Assembly (NCBI RefSeq): GCF_032922745.1
Contig: NZ_CP136693.1
Location: 3,844,001 to 3,908,000 of the forward strand
Direction of reading: 5' to 3'
Source: Marinobacter salarius
GTDB lineage: Bacteria; Pseudomonadota; Gammaproteobacteria; Pseudomonadales; Oleiphilaceae
Length of the DNA: 64,000 bases
Shown: in pieces, positions 17,080 through 26,004 of the stretch
Layout: each line of letters opens with the position of its first letter
Numbering within the stretch: position 1 is the first letter of the stretch
Translations under genes and position numbers: made by a program
Notes under the pieces: model-generated
What the model saw: only the letters and a program-made list of their open reading frames with translations
The model's database searches: none
What the model was told of the DNA's origin: nothing

Positions 17080-18457
17080 CTTCTGTTTCTCCTGCCGGTT
17101 GATCACAATGGACCACATAGTGAACCGGCCCGGGGCGGGCTGCAACCCAGCGTTCGAGTTCATGGCGAAGGTCATCGATTTTCAGGGTCCTGAGCGTACC
17201 CTCTGCTTTTCGCTCATGCCACGCCACCTCCGCCGCCGCACGCTCAACGGCCAGGCTTTCAAGGGATCGCTCCAGTGCCTCTGTCGGTTGTTGCCTGGCC
17301 ATTGCCACCAGTGACTGTCGCCGCAGCGTATCGGTCCTGCCAGCGAGCGCCATACCCTCAATAGGGCCTCGTTCGGCAAACAGGTTCAATCGGGCGGCTG
17401 CGCGCTCCACCCACTGGATCATACCGCCAGGAGACCCGACCAGCCGACTCCGGCTTGAGGCGGCATAGCGGATAAGCGCCTGGGACAACTCTATGTTCCA
17501 GCGCTTTTCAATCGCTGGTTGATGAGCCGTCAGGATGGCAACCTTCTGGCCGGTACTCGTGCCGGGCATGTCAAAGATATCAAAATCCCGCCCCAGGCAA
17601 CGCTCCAATTGCCCAACGGCAGCCTCTGCTTCCGGTGAGTCTGGCCCCAGCATGACCACGGGGCCCGGATATCCGGTAACCAGACTGCGGGCCACGCTGA
17701 GCTCGGGCGCCATCATTGCAGCCAGGTCCACCGGAGAAACGTTATCCAGAACCAGCGCGGGATAATCCTTGCAGTCGATGCCTTTGGACGGAATGGCGGG
17801 ATTCTCGCTGGCCATGATTTCCGCCTCATTGCGAAGGTCCAACCTTATAAAACCACAATACAGGAACGGCAATAGTGCCTGTAGCCAACTGGTTTTACCG
17901 GTACCCCTTGCCCCTTTCACCCACACCAGTGCTCTTGGAACCGAGACCAGGGTAATCGATACATCTTCCGCCAGCTCCAGCCAGTCCAGGTCGGTAATCA
18001 CAACGGGCGTATCGCCTTTGTCGGAGGTTTCGGCGACTTGCTGCTGTTCGTCCGCAGCGGGCCACCGGTCGACCAGTTCCAACACCGCAACGTAGGCTTT
18101 CTCCTGCAGGCGTTCGGCGTTACGAGTCAGCACCGACAACAGGATGGGCCAGTCCAGCCAGGGGGCATTGCTCAGTTCGCGGGCAGAAGAAAACCAGTAC
18201 ATGAGCTGTGAGGACAACTGGCCCTCCCCGCCCACTTCGGTCACGATGGGCTGCTCACATTGGATGGTGCGGGTCAGTTCGTCAAGATCAACACCGCGGC
18301 TGCGCAGGAATCCGCAGATGGCAGGTTCACCATCCAGCAGCGCCAACAGGAAATCCTCAACGGTGATAGCATAACCACCTCGCTGGGCAACGCTGTCACG
18401 TGCCCGTTGCAGTGCGGTTTGACAGAGGGGGCTCAGGCATCCTTGCCAGTCTTCCAT
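17051..18457 (-). CDS. Clp N-domain-like AAA-type ATPase, function unknown
   Basis: The first 120 or so residues resemble a Clp_N repeat domain (CQTALQRARDSVAQRGGYAITVEDFLLALLDG), as in ClpA/ClpB/TssH. A P-loop follows, with Walker A GARGTGKTS at about residues 182-190 and a Walker B-like strand ALVLDNVSP (about 234-242) in which Asn replaces the usual Glu. The protein is 468 residues, too short for a two-ring Clp unfoldase, and has one ATPase module resembling the DnaA/Hda regulatory type. AAGGAG precedes the ATG. Substrate and role are unknown; it overlaps a small downstream partner gene. Confidence 0.72.
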   Translation of the reverse strand: MEDWQGCLSPLCQTALQRARDSVAQRGGYAITVEDFLLALLDGEPAICGFLRSRGVDLDELTRTIQCEQPIVTEVGGEGQLSSQLMYWFSSARELSNAPWLDWPILLSVLTRNAERLQEKAYVAVLELVDRWPAADEQQQVAETSDKGDTPVVITDLDWLELAEDVSITLVSVPRALVWVKGARGTGKTSWLQALLPFLYCGFIRLDLRNEAEIMASENPAIPSKGIDCKDYPALVLDNVSPVDLAAMMAPELSVARSLVTGYPGPVVMLGPDSPEAEAAVGQLERCLGRDFDIFDMPGTSTGQKVAILTAHQPAIEKRWNIELSQALIRYAASSRSRLVGSPGGMIQWVERAAARLNLFAERGPIEGMALAGRTDTLRRQSLVAMARQQPTEALERSLESLAVERAAAEVAWHERKAEGTLRTLKIDDLRHELERWVAARPGPVHYVVHCDQPAGETEGAGSRNLHS

Positions 18458-18511
18458 TCACTTCTCCTTGTGTTATCGGGCATCATCCTGATGCCGTTTC
18501 ATGTAGATCAA

Positions 18512-19918
18512 TCAGACCCGGTTGTAGGTGTCCTCGAAACGCACAATGTCGTCTTCACCCAGGTAGCTACCCGTCTGCACTTCAATCAGTTCCAGGGGAA
18601 TAACGCCAGGGTTGGTCAGCCGATGGGTCACACCCAACGGAATGTAGGTGGACTGGTCTTCGGTCAGCAACAACACATCGTCACCGCGATTGACCGTTGC
18701 GGTTCCCTTGACCACCACCCAGTGCTCGGCACGATGATGATGTTTCTGCAACGACAGCGACGCCCCGGGTTTCACCGTAATGTGCTTGACCTGGAAACGT
18801 TCCCCCATGGCAATACCTTCATAGGTGCCCCAGGGGCGATGAACTTTCTTATGGAACCGATGCTCGTGGCGGCCCTGGGCCTTGACCTGGGCAACCAACT
18901 TTTTCACATCCTGAACCCGATCACGATCGGCCACCAATACCACGTCATCCGTTTCAACGATGACATGATCCGTTATGCCCAGCGCTGCAATCAGACGGCC
19001 CTCTGAGTGAATGTAGGAGCCAGAAACGTCTTCGGTGATCACATCTCCCCGGCACACGTTGTTGTTCTCATCGTGGGGCTGGATATCCCAAAGCGCGGAC
19101 CAGGAGCCCACATCCGACCAACCGGCATCCAGGGGCACCACCACCGCATCGTGGGTCTTTTCCATCACTGCATAGTCGATGGAATCGTCCGGGCAAGCCC
19201 TGAAGTTCTCGGCACCCACACGGGTGAAATCCATGTCGGCGTTGCGTTCCTTCCAGGCAGCCAGGCAGGCTTTCATCATCTCGGGCTGTTGGCTTTCCAG
19301 TTCTTTCAGGTAACGATCAGCACGAAACAGAAACATGCCGCTGTTCCAGAAATAATCACCCTCTTTCAGATACTGGCGGGCGGTGTCTTCGTTTGGTTTT
19401 TCCACAAAGGCCGCCACATCGTTGTACCCTTCGTGGGCCGCACCAGCCTTGATGTAGCCGTAGCCAGTGTGAGGCGAGCTGGGCACAATACCAAAGGTAA
19501 CCAACTTGCCGGAACGGGCGGCTTCAGCGCCCTGACTGACCGCCTGGCGGAACACATCCTGGTTCTTCAATACGTGATCCGAAGGCATCACCAGCAGCAA
19601 CTCTTCCGGGTTTTCTTCCGCAGCCGCGAGGGCCGCGAGTGCAATGGCCGGAGCAGTATTGCGACCGACCGGCTCGAGAATGATCCCGGCGGTACGCTCG
19701 GGTGCCTGGGCCTGCAAATGGGCCGCTACCACAAACCGGTGCTCTTCATTGGTGATGGCCAATACCCGGGCTTTGTCATCCAGTGCCAGGCCACGATCGA
19801 TGGTTTCCGCCAGCAGGGAATCGTCAGACACCACCGGTAGAAACTGCTTGGGATAGGCTTCACGGGACAACGGCCAGAGACGGGTGCCGGAACCACCAGA
19901 AAGAATCACTGCAAGCAT
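18512..19918 (-). CDS. manC: Mannose-1-phosphate guanylyltransferase / mannose-6-phosphate isomerase
   Basis: This bifunctional enzyme makes GDP-mannose for exopolysaccharide or O-antigen. The N-terminal nucleotidyltransferase begins LAVILSGGSGTRLWPLSREAYPKQFL, and VEKPNEDTA is present. The C-terminal cupin carries the isomerase motif RPWGTYEGI...KHITVKPGASLSLQKHHHRAEHW. Length of 468 residues fits AlgA/ManC/CpsB. AAGGAC precedes the ATG. No other sugar-nucleotide genes are next to it, so the polymer it serves is unknown. Confidence 0.94.
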   Translation of the reverse strand: MLAVILSGGSGTRLWPLSREAYPKQFLPVVSDDSLLAETIDRGLALDDKARVLAITNEEHRFVVAAHLQAQAPERTAGIILEPVGRNTAPAIALAALAAAEENPEELLLVMPSDHVLKNQDVFRQAVSQGAEAARSGKLVTFGIVPSSPHTGYGYIKAGAAHEGYNDVAAFVEKPNEDTARQYLKEGDYFWNSGMFLFRADRYLKELESQQPEMMKACLAAWKERNADMDFTRVGAENFRACPDDSIDYAVMEKTHDAVVVPLDAGWSDVGSWSALWDIQPHDENNNVCRGDVITEDVSGSYIHSEGRLIAALGITDHVIVETDDVVLVADRDRVQDVKKLVAQVKAQGRHEHRFHKKVHRPWGTYEGIAMGERFQVKHITVKPGASLSLQKHHHRAEHWVVVKGTATVNRGDDVLLLTEDQSTYIPLGVTHRLTNPGVIPLELIEVQTGSYLGEDDIVRFEDTYNRV

Positions 19919-20024
19919 GGGTCGTCCTTGTCTTGAATTTTCACGAATTTTACCTCAAAAACCGCCAACCTGTCCTGCCGATGGCGATTAAACCGGTTCC
20001 AATCTTGCAAACCTTCACGCCCTC

Positions 20025-20465
20025 TTACCAGGTGCCAATGTTTTCCATGCTGGCCCAGGGTTCCTTCGGTGGCAGTGACTCCCCTTTCTGGAGCAGCTCA
20101 ATGGAAATGCCGTCCGGCGACCTGATAAACGCCATATGGCCGTCGCGCGGTGGACGATTGATGGTGACGCCGTTGGCCCGCAGGTGGCTACACAATGCAT
20201 AGAGATCGTCCACCCGATACGCCAGATGTCCGAAATTGCGACCACCGCTGTATTCTTCCGGGTCCCAGTTATAGGTGAGCTCTATCATCGGAGCCCGGTC
20301 CTCCCTGGCCCGTGCCTCATCCTCCGCAGCCGCAAGAAAAACCAGTGTGAAGCGCCCCTTTTCGCTGCTTTTTCGGTTGATTTCCACCATGCCGAGTAAC
20401 TCGCAGAAAAAGTGCAGGGTCTGTTCCAGATTGCTGACCCGGATCATTGTGTGAAGATACTGCAT
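20025..20465 (-). CDS. Glyoxalase I-like VOC protein (lactoylglutathione lyase family)
   Basis: A 146-residue single vicinal-oxygen-chelate domain. MIRVSNLEQTLHFFCELLGM opens the fold; metal-ligand-type positions include His at the N-terminus, Glu in MIELTYNW, His in FGHLAYRVDDL and Glu in ISIELLQ, matching GloA. The length and motifs favour lactoylglutathione lyase (methylglyoxal detoxification). AGGAGG is just upstream of the ATG at 20465; the longer open frame upstream overlaps the divergent DUF1853 gene and is not supported. Confidence 0.85.
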   Translation of the reverse strand: MQYLHTMIRVSNLEQTLHFFCELLGMVEINRKSSEKGRFTLVFLAAAEDEARAREDRAPMIELTYNWDPEEYSGGRNFGHLAYRVDDLYALCSHLRANGVTINRPPRDGHMAFIRSPDGISIELLQKGESLPPKEPWASMENIGTW

Positions 20466-20501
20466 ATTGCGCCTCCTGAAGGATCTATTCGATAACAACC
20501 A

Positions 20502-21485
20502 ATGAGGACTGATACCAGCAACCGTTTGGGTTATCCTGCCCTCATGAACCAAGGTCCCGAACGCCTCGCCCCTCACCAGTACCACGTGCCTGCCGTGCGA
20601 CACCTGGCTTGGATGTGTCGTGCCCCCCAGCTTATCAGCTCCCCAATGGGTTTTAATCCGGAAAATATTCTGCCGGATGACACAGAGGAGCGCCTGAAGG
20701 CATGGGACCGTGCGCCTCAGCTTGGCCCGGAGGTACTGACGGAAGAGCCGGCACGACGCTTGGGACACTATTTCGAACGTCTTTACGAGTGCCTGATGAG
20801 AGACCTGCTTGGTTGGGAAATACTACTCAAGAACCAACCGGTCAGAAATAATGGCATCACCCTGGGTGAGCTGGATTTTGTGGTCCGAAATCCTGCGGAT
20901 AACGCCGTCGAACACCACGAAATTGCCGTGAAGTTTTACCTGGGCCATCTGGAAACCGGCCAGGACAAACCACTCTGGTACGGGCCCAATGCCCGGGACC
21001 GGCTGGACATCAAAACCAGGCGGCTGACAGACCACCAAAGCCAGCTGACAGAAAAACCAGAGGCCCGCAACCTGCTGACATCCCTGGGTATTGATACGCC
21101 CGCGCGGCCCCGGATATTCATGCCCGGGTATCTTTTCTACCCTCTGACAAACGCCTTGCCCTCACCCGACAACATACCGCCAGGACATCTGCGCGGCCAT
21201 TGGCTCTATATAGACAACCTGGACGCAAAAGAAACGACGGGAAACGAGAAAACCACTGACACGAAACACTGGGTCCCGCTGATCAAGCCACACTGGCTTG
21301 GCCTCTGGCGTCAGAAAGAGGCGCCTGACCAAAACCAAACGGAGGACGCGCTGGAGGAGGTCCGCTCTGCCGGCATTCCCCGCCTGTTTGCGACCCTTGA
21401 GCGATCTGAGGACGGGGATTGGCGGGAAACGTCACGCGTGTTTGTGGTCCCCAGTGAATGGCCGGGGCTCCCCCGTCGCGGTTGA
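20502..21485 (+). CDS. DUF1853 family protein
   Basis: A 327-residue protein with the DUF1853 pattern: VRHLAWMCRAPQLI, RRLGHYFERLYECLMRDLLGWEIL, a central LGELDFVVRN, and EHHEIAVKFYLG. The acidic and lysine residues in GELDFVV...EIAVKFYL resemble a PD-(D/E)XK-type nuclease core, an inference from pattern only. Function is unknown. An internal ATG at 20544 is an alternative start; neither has a clear ribosome site. Transcribed away from the glyoxalase gene. Confidence 0.8.
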   Translation: MRTDTSNRLGYPALMNQGPERLAPHQYHVPAVRHLAWMCRAPQLISSPMGFNPENILPDDTEERLKAWDRAPQLGPEVLTEEPARRLGHYFERLYECLMRDLLGWEILLKNQPVRNNGITLGELDFVVRNPADNAVEHHEIAVKFYLGHLETGQDKPLWYGPNARDRLDIKTRRLTDHQSQLTEKPEARNLLTSLGIDTPARPRIFMPGYLFYPLTNALPSPDNIPPGHLRGHWLYIDNLDAKETTGNEKTTDTKHWVPLIKPHWLGLWRQKEAPDQNQTEDALEEVRSAGIPRLFATLERSEDGDWRETSRVFVVPSEWPGLPRRG

Positions 21486-21497
21486 TGCCTTGATGGG

Positions 21498-22559
21498 CTA
21501 ACCTGCTTCCAGCTCCACGCGATTCCTGCCACCCTCCTTGCTGCGATAGAGTGCGCGATCCGCACGACTGATGGCCGAATTCAGATTGTCGCCCCGGCGA
21601 AACTCACTGACGCCAGCACTGATGCTCAGATCAATGGGCTCATCGGTTGTCGCCAGCCAGTCATGGGCCAGAAGCGCTTTTCGCACGCGCTCCGCACTGG
21701 CTTGAGCGCTATTCAGGTCGGTGTCTGGAAGCACCGCGAGAAATTCCTCACCGCCCCAGCGGGAGATCAAGTCCTGAATGCGTAGTTGAGCCTCGATTAT
21801 GTTGGCGACTTCAATCAACACCCGATCACCAATCTCGTGTCCATGCCGGTCATTGATGGCCTTGAAGTGGTCGATATCAAGTACCAGGAACGCAACGGGT
21901 CGCCCCGTCCTCCGGAAACGCGCCAGCTCCTTTTCAGCAAGGTAGGTCATGTGTCGCCGGTTGAAGAGGCCCGTCAACGAATCGGTTGTCGCCATCCGCC
22001 GCAGTTTCCGGTTTGCCGTGGTCACCATGGTGAGGTAGAAGAACGACAGGTAGCTGAACATGGCAAACACCACACTCAGGTTAAACAGATAAACGGCAAG
22101 CAGGGCTCCAGGGGCAACGGGCTGCAGCGGTTCGATGAACCACATCATCAGGTACAGGGCGATGTAATAGCTCCACAACGCCAGCAGGCAGATCACCGCT
22201 GACCGCAACGCCATGCTAACGAACAGCGCCGGTATAAACATCAGCAAGTAATAGTGAAAGCCGCTGTCCCAGCCGATAAGCACAATGCCCAGCCCGGCGT
22301 GGATAATCACTTCCGCCCAGATCAGGCCAATGGCCAGGCCATTCTGCTTCCTGCCCAACGCCCTGTATGCCACGACATACATGGTGACACTTACAATATT
22401 CACCCACGCCAGGATAGGCGAGCCGAGCATGTGGAACAGAAAGAAAAATGCCACATCAACCGTGGCTGCAATCTGACAACAACGCTTGGCCACCTGCCAG
22501 AATTGCGGACGACGCTCCCTGATTGATTCCCTGGCAGACATGGATCTGGCCTGATTCAT
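21498..22559 (-). CDS. Membrane-bound diguanylate cyclase (GGDEF)
   Basis: The N-terminal half (about residues 25-180) has roughly six hydrophobic helices forming a membrane sensor; the C-terminal half is a GGDEF domain with the active-site signature RWGGEEFLAVLP. The inhibitory I-site RxxD (RIQD) lies five residues before GGEEF, so product feedback is likely. The domain starts TTDSLTGLFNRRHM and includes LDIDHFKAINDRHGHEIGD. It should make cyclic di-GMP from GTP. The signal sensed is unknown. Convergent with the DUF1853 gene. Confidence 0.92.
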   Translation of the reverse strand: MNQARSMSARESIRERRPQFWQVAKRCCQIAATVDVAFFFLFHMLGSPILAWVNIVSVTMYVVAYRALGRKQNGLAIGLIWAEVIIHAGLGIVLIGWDSGFHYYLLMFIPALFVSMALRSAVICLLALWSYYIALYLMMWFIEPLQPVAPGALLAVYLFNLSVVFAMFSYLSFFYLTMVTTANRKLRRMATTDSLTGLFNRRHMTYLAEKELARFRRTGRPVAFLVLDIDHFKAINDRHGHEIGDRVLIEVANIIEAQLRIQDLISRWGGEEFLAVLPDTDLNSAQASAERVRKALLAHDWLATTDEPIDLSISAGVSEFRRGDNLNSAISRADRALYRSKEGGRNRVELEAG

Positions 22560-22751
22560 AAACAGTAACTTCCAAAACGGGTATCTTCAGGTTACCCCGA
22601 AAAGCACAAGCCTGCTCACCACAAACGTAAAATACTGAAAATCTTTGAAACCCCCGTACGAAGCGTGAAGCTCATGCAACCAGAACCCTACTCCAGCAAC
22701 CGGTTTGTGGCAGAATAATGCCCATCAACAATGAGAGGATGGACCACTATC

Positions 22752-24629
22752 ATGGACGACCACAGCCAGTTCCGGCTGCTTTCAGAGCGACGCTTCCTGC
22801 CGTTCTTCCTGACCCAGTTCTCAGGCGCCTTTAACGACAACCTGTTCCGCAACATTCTGCTGTTGCTGATTACTTACACGGCTGGTGGCCTGCTGGGCCT
22901 GCCCATTGATGTGGTGGTCAACATCGCGGCGTTGCTGTTTATCCTGCCTTTTTTCCTGTTTTCCGGCATCGCTGGCCAACTGGCGGACAAGTATGAAAAG
23001 TCCCGTGTGATTCGCTGGGTAAAACTCGCGGAGATCGCCATTATGGCGCTGGCCGCCGCCGGGCTCTGGGTCGGCTGGTACGAATCGCTTCTGCTGTTGC
23101 TGTTCCTGATGGGCGTGCAATCCACCTTCTTCGGCCCTGTGAAGTACGCCATCCTGCCACAGGTGCTTCGGGACGATGAGCTGGTGGGCGGAAACGCGCT
23201 GGTGGAAATGGGCACCTTCGTGGCTATTCTTGTGGGCACACTCGCCGCAGGCCTGCTTATGGGCAGCGACCAACCGGAGAAACTCGCAGCAATCGGGGTC
23301 CTAGCCCTGGCCGTCATCGGCTACCTGGCAGCGCGGCAAGTCCCGGTGACCGGCACCACCAACCCCGACATGACCATACGCTTGAACCCACTGCGAGAAA
23401 CCTGGCATCTGATGCGCCTGGCCGCAGACAACCACTCGGTGTTGCTGTGCATCATGGCCATTTCCTGGTTCTGGTTCCTCGGCGCCGCCTACCTCACCCA
23501 GTTCCCCAGCTTTGCCCAGACCGACCTTATGGGTGATGAAACCGTGGTCACCCTTCTGCTGGCCATCTTCACCATCGGCATTGCGTTAGGCTCTGTCGCC
23601 TGCGAACGGCTTTCCGGCCATCGGATAGAACTGGGCATTGTGCCCATTGGCTCACTGGGCATCAGCCTGTTCGGGCTCGACCTCTACTTCAACATGCCCG
23701 CCAACCCGGTGCCAACCGACTGGTGGATGATGATCAGCGACAGCCAGCACCGGCAGGTGGCTGTCGATCTGCTGGGGATCGGCTTTTTTGGTGGCCTGTT
23801 TATCGTGCCCCTTTACGCGTTTGTGCAACGGGAAACCCCGGAGGAACGGCGCGCCCGTGTTATTGCGGCACTGAACGTGTTCAACGCCCTGTTTATGGTG
23901 GTCAGCGCCATCATGGGCGTGATGATGCTGGGCGTGATCGGCCTCAGCATCCCCGAATTCTTCCTGGTACTGGCCATCATGAACCTGATTGTGGCGGGCT
24001 TTGTGTACCAGCAGGTGCCCGAATTCGCCCTTCGGTTTATTGTCTGGGTGCTTTCCCACACTATTTACCGGGTACACCACGAAGGCCTGAATCGCATTCC
24101 CGAAGAAGGACCGGCACTGCTGGTCTGCAATCACGTCACCTACATGGATGCCCTCGTGATTGCCGGTGCGATCAGGCGGCCGGTTCGATTCGTGATGGAC
24201 TACCAGATCTTTAAAACGCCGGTACTTGGCGCGATTTTCAGGCTTGCCAAAACCATTCCCATTGGCTCCCGCAATCGGGTGCCAGAGATCTACGACGCCG
24301 CCTTCGATCGCATTGACGAAGAACTGGACGCCGGCCATGTCATCTGCATCTTTCCCGAGGGCCGCCTGACCTCCGACGGTGAAGTAGCCACCTTCCGCGG
24401 CGGCGTGGATATTATCCTGGAGCGACGCCCGGTACCGGTGGTTCCCATGGCACTGCGAGGCCTGTGGGGCAGCTTCTTCAGCCACTGCGGCGGGCCTGCG
24501 TTGAAACATTTGCCCAAGCGCTTCTGGTCGCGGATTGAACTCATTGCCGGTGAGCCAGTTACCGCGCAGGAGGCCAATGCGGAAATGTTGGAAGAGAACG
24601 TAAAAGCACTCAGGGGAGGCGGCCGCTGA
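22752..24629 (+). CDS. MFS transporter-acyltransferase fusion (lysophospholipid uptake and acylation)
   Basis: Residues 1 to about 400 are an MFS permease of the LplT type (FLTQFSGAFNDNLFRNILLLL, then GVQSTFFGPVKYAILPQ). Residues from about 420 form a PlsC-type acyltransferase, with NHVTYMDA (catalytic His and Asp) and FPEGRLT. Relatives flip lysophosphatidylethanolamine inward and re-acylate it. Many homologues add an acyl-ACP synthetase (AMP-binding) domain; this protein of 625 residues stops after PlsC, so fatty acid activation must come from elsewhere. The ATG at 22752 is preferred; one at 22731 would add seven residues. Confidence 0.9.
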   Translation: MDDHSQFRLLSERRFLPFFLTQFSGAFNDNLFRNILLLLITYTAGGLLGLPIDVVVNIAALLFILPFFLFSGIAGQLADKYEKSRVIRWVKLAEIAIMALAAAGLWVGWYESLLLLLFLMGVQSTFFGPVKYAILPQVLRDDELVGGNALVEMGTFVAILVGTLAAGLLMGSDQPEKLAAIGVLALAVIGYLAARQVPVTGTTNPDMTIRLNPLRETWHLMRLAADNHSVLLCIMAISWFWFLGAAYLTQFPSFAQTDLMGDETVVTLLLAIFTIGIALGSVACERLSGHRIELGIVPIGSLGISLFGLDLYFNMPANPVPTDWWMMISDSQHRQVAVDLLGIGFFGGLFIVPLYAFVQRETPEERRARVIAALNVFNALFMVVSAIMGVMMLGVIGLSIPEFFLVLAIMNLIVAGFVYQQVPEFALRFIVWVLSHTIYRVHHEGLNRIPEEGPALLVCNHVTYMDALVIAGAIRRPVRFVMDYQIFKTPVLGAIFRLAKTIPIGSRNRVPEIYDAAFDRIDEELDAGHVICIFPEGRLTSDGEVATFRGGVDIILERRPVPVVPMALRGLWGSFFSHCGGPALKHLPKRFWSRIELIAGEPVTAQEANAEMLEENVKALRGGGR

Positions 24630-24768
24630 AGACAACGGCTCGTGAGTAAGTTGTAAACCTGGGAGTGACTGCTACCTTTTGAGTATTATCAGGTTTTTGA
24701 TTCTCTGACTTCGGGATATGACCTCAGCCGGACGTTTTGTCTGGCGAGCACAACCGGTAGTGGATGGA

Positions 24769-25614
24769 ATGATGTGTCTGCAAGGATCGCTCCGCTTGGC
24801 TCGAGGATTACATCGACTCGTGGCCACGCTTCTATGCGTAGCCATGGTCCACATCCTCGCTCCCCAGCTTCACGCTGAAGAGTCGGATTCCACCGTCCGG
24901 CTCACCAATGGCCACTGGCCTCCCTACATGGAAAATACCCCACCTCACTTCGGGGTCATTTCCCAGATCGTTACCCTGGCCTTCGCCAAAGAGGACATTT
25001 CCGTAACCTATGGCTTTTTCCCTTGGTCCCGCGCCCGCCTACTGGCTCAAAAAGGTTTGCGGGATGGCTCAGTCGCCTGGACCTGTCGCGGGAAATTACT
25101 CAAGTTCTTTCACTTCAGCGACCCCATCGTCGCCCATAACTACGCCCTGTTTCATCGCAAAGATATGGATTTCGACTGGGACACAGTGAAAGATCTGGAA
25201 AGCTACCGGATCGGCCTGACCCAGGATTACAACTACGGCGAGGAATTCGAGGAAGCCGTCGCCGCCGGCACCATCAGCGCGGACACCACCACCTCCGACG
25301 AATCCAACTTTCGCAAACTTGCAGCCGGCCGTATAGACCTGTTCCCCATGGAGCCCGCCGTGGGCATGGGCATGCTGAAAGAGCTTGGGCTCAGCGACAA
25401 AATCACCTTCCACACCACGCCGCTGCAGTCGGATTACTTGTACCTGATTCTGTCCAAGCGGGTGCCTGAGAGTGGGCGGTACCTGGAGAAATTCAACGAA
25501 GGGCTCAGCGAGCTTCGGGCGTCTGGCAGGCTGGAGGACTTGATTGCGACCTCACTGCCAGATTTACCGGCTAGGTATCTGGTGGTGGAGGATGAGGTTC
25601 AGTGTGTGGAGTGA
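24769..25614 (+). CDS. Periplasmic solute-binding protein, SBP_bac_3 type
   Basis: The N-terminus is a signal peptide (LHRLVATLLCVAMVHILAPQLHA), followed by a family 3 extracellular binding fold that opens VRLTNGHWPPYMENTPPHFG and includes a PWSRARLLAQKG segment common in orphan amino-acid-type receptors. No ABC permease or ATPase is adjacent, so it may be a stand-alone sensor or feed a distant system. The ATG at 24769 gives a normal signal peptide; one at 24718 would give an unusually long leader. Confidence 0.8.
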   Translation: MMCLQGSLRLARGLHRLVATLLCVAMVHILAPQLHAEESDSTVRLTNGHWPPYMENTPPHFGVISQIVTLAFAKEDISVTYGFFPWSRARLLAQKGLRDGSVAWTCRGKLLKFFHFSDPIVAHNYALFHRKDMDFDWDTVKDLESYRIGLTQDYNYGEEFEEAVAAGTISADTTTSDESNFRKLAAGRIDLFPMEPAVGMGMLKELGLSDKITFHTTPLQSDYLYLILSKRVPESGRYLEKFNEGLSELRASGRLEDLIATSLPDLPARYLVVEDEVQCVE

Positions 25615-25620
25615 GGTCGA

Positions 25621-26004
25621 CTACAATGCCTTTCCAGATTGGTCTATTGCGGGTGAAACTGAAGGACGCCGAGTTACGATTACACCAATCACCTTTTCCG
25701 GTATGCCCTCAAAATAAAGCTTGGCTGAATAGCCAGCTCCTTTGAAACCAATAAACTGAATGTTTTCACTTTCGGAAATACTAAGTTTCTCAATTGTTGA
25801 TTCGAATCCCCAATTCTCAAATCCCGCATTCAGAACTGAATCGTAGTGTATTTTCATCTGCTCAGCCTCCTGCTTCGGCTCGACACTGACAGAAGCTGAA
25901 TTCACAAATCTAAAATCAGGTGACATGACGATTTCACGCAACTGCGCGACATCTGTGCTGTTCGCCCTCGTACGAATAACATTCTCTAAATCTTTCTTGA
26001 TCAT
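25621..26004 (-). CDS. Candidate immunity protein for the Rhs toxin
   Basis: A 127-residue soluble protein that I do not recognise. Its ATG overlaps the rhs stop codon (ATGA), the usual arrangement for a toxin-immunity pair, so the assignment as cognate immunity is from position. The sequence is more AT-rich than the rhs core, as is common for exchangeable toxin tips and immunity genes. It has no signal peptide, which suits neutralising a toxin in the cytoplasm. No family name can be given. Confidence 0.65.
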   Translation of the reverse strand: MIKKDLENVIRTRANSTDVAQLREIVMSPDFRFVNSASVSVEPKQEAEQMKIHYDSVLNAGFENWGFESTIEKLSISESENIQFIGFKGAGYSAKLYFEGIPEKVIGVIVTRRPSVSPAIDQSGKAL

